Source: Deltaproteobacteria bacterium (GTDB lineage Bacteria > Desulfobacterota > Binatia > HRBIN30 > CADEER01). From it: a stretch of 64,000 bases of DNA. Numbering within the stretch: position 1 is the first letter of the stretch; each line of letters begins with the position of its first letter. Below the pieces are notes generated by a model that was not told the DNA's origin, searched no databases, and saw only the letters and a program-made list of their open reading frames with translations. Positions 28,805 through 37,778 of this stretch are shown piece by piece. The position numbers and the translations under genes are program-made. The stretch is taken from NCBI GenBank assembly GCA_029262455.1, contig JAJCZJ010000119.1:1-64000 (forward strand), in the 5' to 3' direction.

Positions 28805-29961
28805 CACACTTCCTCCTGACTCGCTTCGCCCTGGTCCCAACCGAATCGGTCGAACAACACCCCCAGTTCATCGCGGATGGCGTCACCCTCGAGTCCGAAC
28901 TCTGCCAGGCTATAGGTGTGGCCTGTCTTGTGTTTTCGCTGGCGTCCACCCTCAGTGGCCAGAACAGAGCGAAAGCGATCGGTCATCGGCAAGCCAAGGT
29001 CGCGATAGACCTGCTCGATCGCCCCAGCTGGATCAGCTGTGAGCTCACGGTAGTCGACGACTGCATGCGGTACATCGGGATGATCCGCAAGTGTTTCCAG
29101 TGGGTGAAGATAGGTGTGCCAGGATTGATTCGCCAGCACCTGCAGACAACGCTGCTGTCGGGCTTCTTCCCAGCCCAGCTGCTTCCACCCGGACCGAACG
29201 AGTTTGAGCAAGCTCGGTATCGTCTCGCGCGGATCGCGCACGCTCACGACGAAGCGAGCATCCGGAAAGGCTTCGATCAGCGACTCGACACGACCGGACC
29301 ACAACGGATTCTTGGCCAAATGCGTCTTCTCCGGCCCATTCAAGTACAACTGCCGGCGTACACACTCGCGGTAGAAGCGGTTGTAACGGCGCCGCCTCGC
29401 CTCCGGCCAGTCGTTCATGTGGTAGAAGTCGAGATCGCCCATGTACGGCATCTTCGTAATCCAGAACCCAGACGCCATCGAATAGTAGAGAACGATGTCG
29501 TCCTCCTCTGGGATTGTCAGACCCATCGCGTGGATATGGCGCGACGGCCCATAGCGCCGCTCTTCCCAAGCATCGACTCTCTTTCCGACCGCCCCACCGA
29601 GATACTTGCGATCCAATAGCGCACCGAATTGAATCAGCTTTTTTTGCAGCAGCGAGGGAAAGTAGCATTCATAGAGCAAGAACGATGAGAAGCGACCTTC
29701 GTCACGGCTCATCAGTCGATGCGCGAGGGTCGTGCCACTGCGCGCGTGACCGACCATGAACACCGGCGCATGCACTTCGACCTTCCACAGCCCCGGGAAA
29801 AGAATGCCGTCGAGGAAAAAACAGACAGCATGAAACGTCGAGACGAGCGGCACCCAAAGAAGCAATACCGTCAGAAAGTAGAGCCGCACCTGCACGGACT
29901 CCTCGTTCCACGCCAGGCCGATCATGCGGAAGTAGTTCGCGAAGTCGAAGAAGAACAACAC
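28804..29961 (-). CDS. Sulfotransferase-family protein, membrane associated
   Basis: This 385-residue protein has the PAPS-binding loop VGHARSGTTLAHRLM (about 69-83) and a second PAPS motif VVSVRDPRETIPS (about 228-240), so transfer of a sulfuryl group to a hydroxyl is expected. Residues about 25-58 are strongly hydrophobic and may anchor it to the membrane, which is unusual for cytosolic bacterial sulfotransferases. It follows the SDR gene after 21 bases and overlaps the DUF1214-like gene by one base. The acceptor is unknown; a lipid or polyketide-like alcohol is plausible. Confidence 0.8.
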   Translation of the reverse strand: MLFFFDFANYFRMIGLAWNEESVQVRLYFLTVLLLWVPLVSTFHAVCFFLDGILFPGLWKVEVHAPVFMVGHARSGTTLAHRLMSRDEGRFSSFLLYECYFPSLLQKKLIQFGALLDRKYLGGAVGKRVDAWEERRYGPSRHIHAMGLTIPEEDDIVLYYSMASGFWITKMPYMGDLDFYHMNDWPEARRRRYNRFYRECVRRQLYLNGPEKTHLAKNPLWSGRVESLIEAFPDARFVVSVRDPRETIPSLLKLVRSGWKQLGWEEARQQRCLQVLANQSWHTYLHPLETLADHPDVPHAVVDYRELTADPAGAIEQVYRDLGLPMTDRFRSVLATEGGRQRKHKTGHTYSLAEFGLEGDAIRDELGVLFDRFGWDQGEASQEEV

Positions 29962-29982
29962 GACGAGCCTATCGGGAGCGAA

Positions 29983-30837
29983 CTAACAAGACGCCGTCTC
30001 GGGATCGGCTTGCATGAATGCGTCACCGAGTACGGTCGCACCATCGAGGCTGTACACCTTACCTCCCGCCGAATGGATAACATCGCGGCTAAACACGACA
30101 CGCCCGACATGGCGCCCGGCACACAACTCGAGCGCCGCCTCTGCCATGACCTCGACCGGCTCGACCATGTCGGGATTCTTGCGCGCGATCTCGCGAACGT
30201 AGTCGGCGCTCTGGGTCAGCACGATCGCAACCGGAGCCATGGCATTGACAAAAACGTCGTCCTCGGCGACTTCGTGCGCGAGGGCGACCGTGTAACGCTC
30301 CAAGGCTGCCTTGGTCGCACCGTAGGGACCGATGATCAGCGCCGCCTTCTTCGAGTCTCGATAGGGCAGTGCCGGTTGCACCGCCGTTGCGCTCGAGATG
30401 TTGAGGATCCAACCGGCGCGCCGCTCCCGCATCCCCGGAAGCGCCTGCAGCGCCAGATCGATCGGCGCGTTGAGGTTTACCTCATACATGAGAGAACGCT
30501 CCGCGGTGCTCGCACGACTGGGCAGCTTCATGCGCGCCACGGCGGCGTTGTTGACGAGAATGTCGACTGGGCCGAATGCCTCGCCGGCACGCGCCACCAG
30601 GTCTGCGCGAGCCGCCTCGTCGGCGAGATCAGACGCCACAGCCGCTGCTCTGCCGCCGGCCGCATTGATCTCCGCCACCGCCTCCTCGAGAGTTCCATCG
30701 AGATCGCCGTGCTTGCCGAGGCGGGAAGCGGAAAGAACCGTCGCAGCGCCCTCGGCCGCCAAGCGGCGGGCTATCGCCCGCCCGATACCTCGGCTCGCAC
30801 CCGTGATCAGAGCAACTCTTCCCTCACAGCGTCCCAT
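29983..30837 (-). CDS. Short-chain dehydrogenase/reductase
   Basis: A Rossmann-fold NAD(P)H oxidoreductase of 284 residues. The cofactor loop is TGASRGIG (residues 13-20). The structural motif is NNAA, the catalytic Ser is in NISSATAV, and the catalytic pair is YGATK. Basic ASRLGK after the second strand suggests NADPH. The start at 30837 gives a normal SDR N-terminus; the frame continues upstream to 31173 but that part is antisense to the aminotransferase. First gene of the operon with the sulfotransferase and DUF1214-like protein, divergent from the aminotransferase. Confidence 0.88.
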   Translation of the reverse strand: MGRCEGRVALITGASRGIGRAIARRLAAEGAATVLSASRLGKHGDLDGTLEEAVAEINAAGGRAAAVASDLADEAARADLVARAGEAFGPVDILVNNAAVARMKLPSRASTAERSLMYEVNLNAPIDLALQALPGMRERRAGWILNISSATAVQPALPYRDSKKAALIIGPYGATKAALERYTVALAHEVAEDDVFVNAMAPVAIVLTQSADYVREIARKNPDMVEPVEVMAEAALELCAGRHVGRVVFSRDVIHSAGGKVYSLDGATVLGDAFMQADPETASC

Positions 30838-30971
30838 CGACCCAAGGATGTACGGCAAATGACCGATCGCTGTCCAGGTCAGCGATCGGGGCGGGGTTCT
30901 CGCCGAACGTGGGAATCGGAGGGAAGCTTGGGGTTGAAAATCGTCTCCCGGAGATAAACACTCGACGACCG

Positions 30972-31901
30972 ATGCAGATCTATATCGATGGTAAGTGGCT
31001 GGCTCGCAAAGACGCCAAGGTTTCTGTCTTCGACCACGGCCTCCTCTACGGCGAGGGGGTCTTCGAGGGCATCCGGGTGTATTCGCGGCGAATCTTTCGC
31101 CTTCGTGCCCATCTCGAACGACTCTACCGCTCGGCGAGGGGTATTGCCCTCGACATCGCCATGCCATTGGCAAAGCTCGAAAAGTTGGTCGTCGAGGCGG
31201 TCGGACGCAACAAAGCCGAAGACGGGTACATCCGTCTCGTCGTCACACGCGGCGAGGGCGCGTTGGGAATCGACCCAGCATCCTGCCCGGCGCCATCGAT
31301 CATCATCATTGTCGACCAGGTGGCGGTCTACCCGCGCGAGCTCTACGAAGGCGGCGTCAATGTCGTCACGTCACCAACTCGCCAGGTCTCGCACGAAGCA
31401 GTCGACCCGCGCATCAAGTCACTCAACTATCTCAAAAACATCCTCGCCAAGATCGATGCCCGAGTCGCCAACGCCCACGAAGCGATCCTGCTCAACCGAG
31501 AAGGCTTCATCGCCGAGTGCACTGCCGACAATTTGTTTATCGTGCGGGAAGGCAAGATCTACACTCCGTCGCCGCAAGACGGCGCTCTGGAGGGCATCAC
31601 ACGCGGCGTTATTCTCGACCTCGCCGGCCAGGCCGGTATCCCGGCGTCCGAATCGCGCCTGACACGCTACGATTTGCACACCGCCGATGAGGCATTCCTC
31701 ACCGGGACAGGGGCTGAACTGATGCCGATCGCCAACTTCGATAGCCGCCCCATCGGCAATGGCAAAGTCGGACCGGTGACGACAAAGCTGCGCGGAGAAT
31801 TCCAGCAGCTGGTCCGGATCGAGGGCGAGCCGGCGTGGAGCGAGGACACCGCCAGTCAGGGGAAGAAGTACAAGCCGAAGCCGCTGGTTAGTGGAGCTTG
31901 A
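30972..31901 (+). CDS. ilvE: Branched-chain amino acid aminotransferase
   Basis: A PLP fold-type IV enzyme of 309 residues that interconverts branched-chain amino acids and their keto acids with glutamate. The conserved opening is FDHGLLYGEGVFEGIR. The PLP lysine follows in IKSLNYLKN (about residue 157), and the class IV signature EGFIAECTADNLFIV is at about 178-192. It has the usual length. The start at 30972 is preferred because MQIYIDGKW is the standard N-terminus; the ribosome site is weak and a GTG at 30909 is an in-frame alternative. A D-amino acid or aminodeoxychorismate enzyme of the same fold is less likely. Confidence 0.88.
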   Translation: MQIYIDGKWLARKDAKVSVFDHGLLYGEGVFEGIRVYSRRIFRLRAHLERLYRSARGIALDIAMPLAKLEKLVVEAVGRNKAEDGYIRLVVTRGEGALGIDPASCPAPSIIIIVDQVAVYPRELYEGGVNVVTSPTRQVSHEAVDPRIKSLNYLKNILAKIDARVANAHEAILLNREGFIAECTADNLFIVREGKIYTPSPQDGALEGITRGVILDLAGQAGIPASESRLTRYDLHTADEAFLTGTGAELMPIANFDSRPIGNGKVGPVTTKLRGEFQQLVRIEGEPAWSEDTASQGKKYKPKPLVSGA

Positions 31902-32000
31902 GAGCGAATCGCGGCCGGAACCCGAGGTAGCCGGCCTCCCCTGCTTGGGTCTGAGGTGAGATGTAGCGGCGACTTCTTTGGCGCAATTGTTTCGTGATGT

Positions 32001-32032
32001 TGCGCGGCTCGGCAGGAGCCTCTCCCTCCATG
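32001..32032 (+). repeat. REP-like element
   Basis: Another copy of the GCGGCTCGGCAGGAGCC family, nearly identical to the one at 27366 over about 40 bases. It sits in the 222-base gap between the aminotransferase and VOC genes. No other feature is evident in that gap. Confidence 0.65.
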
Positions 32033-32123
32033 ATATTGTCGCCACGTCAACGAATTCGCGACGAGGCAACTCTTCCACTTCCTGCCGTGTTGCGGCGCAG
32101 GGCCGCCCGGAATAGACAGGCGC

Positions 32124-32558
32124 ATGACCGTTCGTCGATTTGATCACGTCGCGATTCCGACCGATCAGCCGGAGGCGATGTTGGAGTTCTATGGGCGACT
32201 CGGATTCCAGGTCCCGACCGTCGACGAGTGGGTCGCCACCAAGATCCCCTTCTTCTCGATTCATTTCGGCGACAACAAGATCAACGTGCATACACCGGGG
32301 CTCTGGCGCGATGATGCGTTTGATTTGCGCGGACCGAACGCGCGGCCGGGTTGTGGCGACTTTTGTTTCGTTTGGGACGGCGATCTGCCGTCTCTGCAGG
32401 CGATGCTTGCGGATGCCGGCGCCAATATCGTCGAGGGCCCTCTCGATATGATCGGCGGCCGCAACCTCGGCCGCGACGCAGGTATCAGCATCTATACGCG
32501 GGACCCAGACGCGAACTTGCTGGAATTCATCGTCTACGACCAAGCGGGTTCGAGTTGA
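32124..32558 (+). CDS. VOC (glyoxalase/dioxygenase fold) protein
   Basis: A 144-residue protein with two paired beta-alpha-beta-beta-beta units. The metal ligands of the fold are recognisable: His in RFDHVAIP (residue 8) and Glu in NLLEFIVYD near the end. These proteins act as glyoxalases, dioxygenases, epimerases or resistance proteins, so the substrate cannot be named. The stop overlaps the TTG start of the P450 gene, which suggests coupled translation and a shared pathway. Confidence 0.82.
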   Translation: MTVRRFDHVAIPTDQPEAMLEFYGRLGFQVPTVDEWVATKIPFFSIHFGDNKINVHTPGLWRDDAFDLRGPNARPGCGDFCFVWDGDLPSLQAMLADAGANIVEGPLDMIGGRNLGRDAGISIYTRDPDANLLEFIVYDQAGSS

Positions 32559-33721
32559 CTCCACCAGACATCGATTTCGCAAAAGCGCTGCTACCCGGTA
32601 AGGAGCTTCACGATTACTTGCGTACTCAGCGGGAGGCGGGCGCAGTTGTCGAGACCACCTTCGCCAAACGACCGGCCTGGCTGATTGTCGGGAACGATGA
32701 GTTGTCCGCGGCTTTTCGCGACAACGCGGCCTTTCCCGCTGGTGAACAGTACCAGAGGACGATCGAACCGATCCAAGGGCGCACCTTCCAGAGCATGGAC
32801 GGCCGGGAACATCACGTTTACCGCAAACTCGCGACCCCAGCTTTTCGCTCGCGCGCGGTCGAGGCATTCGACTGCGAGGGACTGCAACCGCTTGCCCATG
32901 AAATGATCGACAGGTTCGCCGGCAACGGCGAAGCCGATCTGGTCAAGGAATTCACCGGTATTTTTCCGTTTCTCGTGATCGCACGCCTGCTCGGCGTGCC
33001 GCGCGATGCAGAGTACGGACTGATGCGCTGGTCGGTCGGAATGCTCCAGCTCAACAAGCGCAGCGCCCGCGACTTCACCGAGTATATGCTGCCGGCGCTC
33101 GAGGAGCGCAGAAGAGCGCCGCGCGAAGATGTCCTGTCGGCGCTGCTGCATTCCGAAGTGGAAGGTCGGAGGTTGACCGACGAAGAGGTCCTCTCCCACA
33201 TCCGACTCCTGTTTTCCGCCGGCGCCATGACGACACACGAGGCCATCGGCAACATGATGTACGCTCTCCTCACACACGCGGACGCGCTCGACGCTGTTCG
33301 CGCCGATGACAGCCTGCTCGACAACACCGTCGAAGAACTGTTGCGCTGGGAAACACCGGTCGCCGTTCTTCCGCGCATGACTCTCACCGGCACACAGCTT
33401 GGCGGTGTCGAGATTCCCGCCGGTGCTACTGCCCTATTCGCAATCACCGCGGCCAACCGAGACCCCGCCGCATTTGCCGACCCCGACCGCTTCGACATCC
33501 ACCGACCGCCCGATATCAAGCTCAGCTTCGGCCACGGTGGCGAACACTCCTGCCCGGGAATCCACCTCGCGCGGCGCAGCCTCCGCGTCGCCACTGCGGC
33601 TCTGATCGAGCGCTTGCCTGAATTGCAGCTTCTCGACGAAACCGCCGCCCGACCTAGCGGCTGTACGGTGCGCGGGCCAAAGTCGATCCCTGTGCGTTTC
33701 CGACCGGCCTCACTTGCCTGA
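32555..33721 (+). CDS. Cytochrome P450
   Basis: A soluble bacterial P450 of about 388 residues. The ExxR motif is EELLR (about 260). The I-helix has AGAMTT (about 221-226) instead of the usual AGxDTT, so the acidic residue before the threonines is lost. The heme loop is FGHGGEHSCPG with Cys333, one residue longer than the classic FGxGxHxCxG. I place the start at the TTG of 32555, overlapping the VOC stop by TTGA, because the protein begins naturally there; the open frame further upstream is antisense-like and overlaps VOC. Its last 12 bases overlap the convergent sulfotransferase gene. The substrate is unknown. Confidence 0.85.
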   Translation: MTPPDIDFAKALLPGKELHDYLRTQREAGAVVETTFAKRPAWLIVGNDELSAAFRDNAAFPAGEQYQRTIEPIQGRTFQSMDGREHHVYRKLATPAFRSRAVEAFDCEGLQPLAHEMIDRFAGNGEADLVKEFTGIFPFLVIARLLGVPRDAEYGLMRWSVGMLQLNKRSARDFTEYMLPALEERRRAPREDVLSALLHSEVEGRRLTDEEVLSHIRLLFSAGAMTTHEAIGNMMYALLTHADALDAVRADDSLLDNTVEELLRWETPVAVLPRMTLTGTQLGGVEIPAGATALFAITAANRDPAAFADPDRFDIHRPPDIKLSFGHGGEHSCPGIHLARRSLRVATAALIERLPELQLLDETAARPSGCTVRGPKSIPVRFRPASLA

Positions 33722-34567
33722 TTCCGAGCGCCGTCTGCTCTCCGACAGTTCGGCAACAGCAGCAATCGGTTCGGCGAGGATTCGCTCGAGGTGTTGTCGG
33801 CATTCGTCCGGCATCGACGAACCAGTCGTCGGATTCACCTGCTCGCCGACGTCATCGGCGACATAGCGCTGAGAACTCCTGACACCGAGGAACGACATCG
33901 CATCGCGCAAGACCCGGCCCGGCTTCTCCGTCACATCATCGAAGTAGCCGACAAACAGGTTGCCCTTCGCCAGCCGCTCCCGCCAACGCCGATGGTTCTC
34001 GACATACGACGCGCAGCGAATCTGGTACTCGTCTTCAAAAAAGGCTTTGAATTCCTCCACGGGAACATCCGAGACACTACGACCGGTCTTGCGAACCAAA
34101 TCCTTCTTGGCATGCGACCAAGCGCGCTCTACCGGATCCCGCACCATAGTCAGGACTTTGATTTCTGGGTTTAGTGTCACCACCTCGTCAATCAAGTCAT
34201 CGTCCATTGCGGCGTAGCTCGCCGTCGCTTCACCGCGGATCACCGGACGGTACAACTCCCGGTAGCGACGCATACAAAGCGCCGACTTGGCGGCGTGGCG
34301 CCACAGGGGTTCGCGAAAAAACTTGAGGTACCATGACAGCTGATCCGACTCGAAGCGGGGTTCGCCATGGCATTTCAGTCGCGAGAAGAAGAAGATCTCT
34401 TTGGGCTCACTCAGAAAGATCTGCGGATGAAAGCGCAGGTGCGCATGGAGCCACGTCGTGCCCGTGCGCTGCGGGCCGACGATGAGAAAGTCCGGGAAAC
34501 GGCCCAGGTCCTCCAACCCGTTGGTTTGGACATATCGCAACTGGGCCCGCACTTCATCAGAGATCAT
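33710..34567 (-). CDS. Sulfotransferase
   Basis: A 285-residue P-loop sulfotransferase. The 5' PAPS motif is VGPQRTGTTWLHAHL (about 29-43). The 3' PAPS motif is VLTMVRDPVERAWSHA (about 138-153), and a C-terminal PTTGS-like loop is present. No membrane segment is visible. The start at 34567 has AGGA 4 bases upstream. It converges with the P450 gene and is divergent from the SGNH gene. It resembles the NDST/Stf0-like group more than the membrane-associated one at 28804, so the two are not recent duplicates. Confidence 0.83.
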   Translation of the reverse strand: MISDEVRAQLRYVQTNGLEDLGRFPDFLIVGPQRTGTTWLHAHLRFHPQIFLSEPKEIFFFSRLKCHGEPRFESDQLSWYLKFFREPLWRHAAKSALCMRRYRELYRPVIRGEATASYAAMDDDLIDEVVTLNPEIKVLTMVRDPVERAWSHAKKDLVRKTGRSVSDVPVEEFKAFFEDEYQIRCASYVENHRRWRERLAKGNLFVGYFDDVTEKPGRVLRDAMSFLGVRSSQRYVADDVGEQVNPTTGSSMPDECRQHLERILAEPIAAVAELSESRRRSESGK

Positions 34568-34718
34568 GACTTCCTAGAATCCAGGATTCGCGACAATGAT
34601 CTAGAGGGGGACGCCGCCCGACCTTTGAAAGCCGGCGCTCCGAGAGCTAGACGCTGGCAGGATTCCCGCCGAAAACGAGCATCCTCTCGGAACGAGCCAA
34701 AGGACCACCAAACCGACA

Positions 34719-36347
34719 ATGCAATCGAAGCAACCCGAAAACCGACGATTCGTCAAAGTCGGATTGATCGCTGCGGGAATCGCCGCGGCAGTCGTGTTCA
34801 TCGCCGGACTCGAGGTGGTCCTGCGCCACGGTGGCTTTGACGTCGGGCCGGAACCGAGAGATCCGTTCGCCGGTTTCTCGACCAATCGACCCAGGTTCCT
34901 CGAAGGACGAAGACCTGACGGCACGCGCATTTACCAGACGCGCCCAACGCGCCCTCGTCGCCGGCACTGGCAGGAGGAACAAGTCCGACACTTCCCCGCC
35001 GAGAAGGCCGCCAACGCGGTCCGCATCTTCGTGCTTGGCGGATCTTCGGTCGCAGGCGTGCCGTACGGAGTGGCCTACAGCTTCGCCGGCTGGCTCGAGC
35101 AACGCCTGGAAGAAGTCGCCCCGCAGATCGAATGGCAGGTCGTCAACGCCGGTTTCTCAGGCTACGCGACCCGCCGCATCGCCCATATCGCCAAAGAGAT
35201 CGGCCGACACCAGCCGGACATTCTCATCGTCTACAGCGGTCACAACGAGTTCGCCGAGCAACGCTACTATCAGCACCTCCTGGACCAGGACCCGCGGCTG
35301 TTTCGCATCAATCGAATACTCACCAAGAGCCACATCTACCGATGGCTTTTCCCGGTCGATTCACAGGCTCCTCCGCGCTTCGAGATAGACGACCAGAACC
35401 GCGCGTTCGAGATGTTCGCCGTCATGGCCGACCGCGCCTCGGGGGGCGTCTACCCCAGCGAAAGAGAACGCGCCTACGGAGCGCTTCTCTACGAGCACAA
35501 TCTCCGCGAGATCGTCCGTCGAGCCCACGCCGCCAACGCTCAGACCATCCTGCTAACGCTGTCGCAAAACTTCTCTGATTGGCCTCCCGGCGCGTCGGCC
35601 AATCAACCCGACCTCTCGCTCGATGCACTGGCGCGCTGGCAAAGGCATTACGATGAGGGTGTTCGATTGGCGGCTACCGAGTGTACAGAGGCGCTAGCCG
35701 AGTTTCGTGCCGCTCTTACGATCGACGGTAGCCACGCCCAACTCCACTACGAGACCGCGCAATGTTCAAGAGAACTCGGAGATTACGATAGCGCGCGCTG
35801 GCACTACTACCTGGCGAGCGACCACGATCAGATCCCCCAAGGTGCACCCCTTTCGTTCAACGAGATCATCCGACGAGTCGCGCAAGGCGAATCTGCACAC
35901 GTCGTCGACATCCACGCTGTGCTCGAGGGCAAGGCCGAGAATGGATTGATCGGTTCGAACTACTTCGTCGACTTCCTGCATCCCAATCTCACGGCGCACC
36001 AGGTGATCGCGCATTCAATTGTCGAGGCGATTCGGCGCTCACCTCCGCGCGACGACATCCTCTGGCGCGACACACCGACTGCCGCACCCAGTGCCGATGA
36101 GCTCCTCGCAAAGAACCACTGGCTCCGGGTCAAGCAACACCTAGCGATGGGCCTGGCCTGTATCTTATCCCTGCGGCGCGATTGCGCACGTGACGCAGCC
36201 ACCGAGGCTTTGAGAATCGACCCGGAGAGTGAAGTTGCGCACGAATACCTCTCGATTCTGCGAACCTCTTCACTCTGGGACAAACAGAGCCGCCTTCCAT
36301 CGGACACGCAGGAAGAGCCAGATCTTGCTTTGCAACCCGACCCGTAG
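34719..36347 (+). CDS. Membrane-anchored SGNH/GDSL hydrolase-like protein with helical repeats, 542 aa
   Basis: An N-terminal membrane helix (about residues 13-32) is followed by an SGNH fold. Block I is VLGGSSVAG, block II is NAGFSGY, block III is YSGHNEF, and block V is DFLHPN with the catalytic Asp and His. Between blocks III and V lies an insert of tetratricopeptide-like helices (ALAEFRAAL, ELGDYDSARWHYYLA), with more at the C-terminus. The catalytic domain should face the periplasm, so it may remove or add an acyl group on an envelope polymer. The next gene begins 104 bases downstream. Confidence 0.75.
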   Translation: MQSKQPENRRFVKVGLIAAGIAAAVVFIAGLEVVLRHGGFDVGPEPRDPFAGFSTNRPRFLEGRRPDGTRIYQTRPTRPRRRHWQEEQVRHFPAEKAANAVRIFVLGGSSVAGVPYGVAYSFAGWLEQRLEEVAPQIEWQVVNAGFSGYATRRIAHIAKEIGRHQPDILIVYSGHNEFAEQRYYQHLLDQDPRLFRINRILTKSHIYRWLFPVDSQAPPRFEIDDQNRAFEMFAVMADRASGGVYPSERERAYGALLYEHNLREIVRRAHAANAQTILLTLSQNFSDWPPGASANQPDLSLDALARWQRHYDEGVRLAATECTEALAEFRAALTIDGSHAQLHYETAQCSRELGDYDSARWHYYLASDHDQIPQGAPLSFNEIIRRVAQGESAHVVDIHAVLEGKAENGLIGSNYFVDFLHPNLTAHQVIAHSIVEAIRRSPPRDDILWRDTPTAAPSADELLAKNHWLRVKQHLAMGLACILSLRRDCARDAATEALRIDPESEVAHEYLSILRTSSLWDKQSRLPSDTQEEPDLALQPDP

Positions 36348-36451
36348 TGTTGTCTAAAGGACGGATTCCCACCCTACAATACGAAGACGCTCCGCGCCCC
36401 CGCATCGCCCCGTCTAAAGGCCTTCCAACCGAACTAGCAGGAGACAATTCG

Positions 36452-37657
36452 ATGGCGAGGAAAGACACGCCGGAACAGGCAGAGTTTCGCGAACATTGCC
36501 GCCGGTGGCTCGGCGAGAATCGGCCGGCACCACCAGCGGTTCGGTTGCCTGAGATGGCAATCGAAGTCTCGACCGAAGACCATATGGGCTATCTCTCCGA
36601 CTGGCAGAACAAGTGCTGGGAGGCTGGACTCGTCGGCTCAGACTATCCGAAAGAGTACGGAGGCGGCGGCAACCACGGTTTTCTACGCATCGCCAACCAG
36701 GAGATGAGCAAGGCCGGGACGCCGTTCTTGATTAACGTCATCGGACTCGGGATGGCCGCGCCGACGATTCTCCACCACGGGACAGAAGAACAGAAACGGC
36801 TCTACTTGAAGCCCCTGCTCGCCGCGGAAGAGATCTGGTGTCAGGGTTTTTCCGAACCGGGCGCCGGTAGCGACCTGGCGAGCGCACAGACGTCTGCGGT
36901 CCGCGACGGTGACAACTGGATCATCAACGGACACAAAGTTTGGACGAGCCTGGCGACTTTCTCGAAGTGGATGATTTTGCTCGCGCGTCACAGCAACGAT
37001 CACAAATACAACGGCCTGACCTACTTCGTCGCTCCGATCGCCGACACCCCCGGTGTGACTGTTCGGCCGCTCATCAAGATCACCGGCGGGACGGGTTTCA
37101 ACGAGGTCCTCTTTGAAGATGTCGTAATCTCCGACAACATGCGCCTCGACGAAATCGGCAAGGGCTGGACCGTCGCGATGACGACCCTGACCCACGAGCG
37201 CGGAGCGGCGGAAGGTGCTGGCAGTGGCGGTGGTGCTGGAGTCGAGGAGCGAATCGAAGGATTGGTCGCGCTTGCCAAGAAGACGCCGCGCGGCAACGGC
37301 ACAGCGTGGGACGACCCAGTACTGCGTGACCGCATCATCCAAGTCGCGATCCGAGCGAACGGGCTTCGTCAGACGATGCGCCGCGGGCGCGTCGAGGGTC
37401 TCATCGATCATCCCATGCGCCTACCGCTGCAGGGCAAGGTCGTCATGACCGAGCTCATGCAGGACGCCGCCGCCATCGGAATGGAGATCGCCGGAGCCGC
37501 GAGCTCACTGTACATCAGAGACGAGAACGCGCCAGACCAAGGCGATTGGCCACTCGGCTACATGAACTCCTACGGCATGACGATCGCCGCCGGGACCAGT
37601 GAGGTGCAGCGAAACATCTTGGGGGAACGCGTCCTCGGGTTGGCAAAGAGTAAGTGA
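36452..37657 (+). CDS. Acyl-CoA dehydrogenase (first of an adjacent pair)
   Basis: A 401-residue flavoprotein that introduces a double bond into an acyl-CoA. The FAD/acyl-binding segment WCQGFSEPGAGSDLAS is near residue 130. The C-terminal FAD motif AAGTSEVQRNILGERVLGL is complete. An internal insertion GAGSGGGAG near residue 255 is Gly-rich. The start at 36452 has AGGAG 9 bases upstream. The next acyl-CoA dehydrogenase follows 121 bases later on the same strand, as in actinobacterial steroid or branched acyl-CoA gene pairs that encode heterotetramers. Confidence 0.88.
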   Translation: MARKDTPEQAEFREHCRRWLGENRPAPPAVRLPEMAIEVSTEDHMGYLSDWQNKCWEAGLVGSDYPKEYGGGGNHGFLRIANQEMSKAGTPFLINVIGLGMAAPTILHHGTEEQKRLYLKPLLAAEEIWCQGFSEPGAGSDLASAQTSAVRDGDNWIINGHKVWTSLATFSKWMILLARHSNDHKYNGLTYFVAPIADTPGVTVRPLIKITGGTGFNEVLFEDVVISDNMRLDEIGKGWTVAMTTLTHERGAAEGAGSGGGAGVEERIEGLVALAKKTPRGNGTAWDDPVLRDRIIQVAIRANGLRQTMRRGRVEGLIDHPMRLPLQGKVVMTELMQDAAAIGMEIAGAASSLYIRDENAPDQGDWPLGYMNSYGMTIAAGTSEVQRNILGERVLGLAKSK

Positions 37658-37662
37658 TGGTC

Positions 37663-37770
37663 GGGGTACAGGTACGGGGTACAGGTACGGGGTACGGGGT
37701 ACAGGTACGGGGGTACGGGGTACAGGGTACAGGGTACGGGGTACGGGGTACGGCCTACTGGGTACGGGGG
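37663..37770. repeat. GGGGTAC short tandem repeat
   Basis: Fourteen GTAC cores with G-run spacers, of the type GGGGTACAGGTAC, fill the gap between the two acyl-CoA dehydrogenase genes. The strand is purine-rich with runs of four or five G, so it might adopt unusual structure or slip during replication. It contains no frame and no recognised promoter. Confidence 0.85.
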
Positions 37771-37778
37771 TTTAGATT

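Noticed and set aside
27962-28819. 285-codon plus-strand frame opposite the DUF1214-like gene
   Set aside because: Antisense of a minus-strand gene with a good start and operon context.
30838-31173. N-terminal extension of the SDR gene up to 31173
   Set aside because: The extra 112 residues are Arg/Pro-rich, antisense to the aminotransferase gene, and precede a normal SDR start.
37663-37770. GGGGTAC array as a CRISPR or origin repeat
   Set aside because: There are no spacers, and neither DnaA boxes nor replication genes are nearby.
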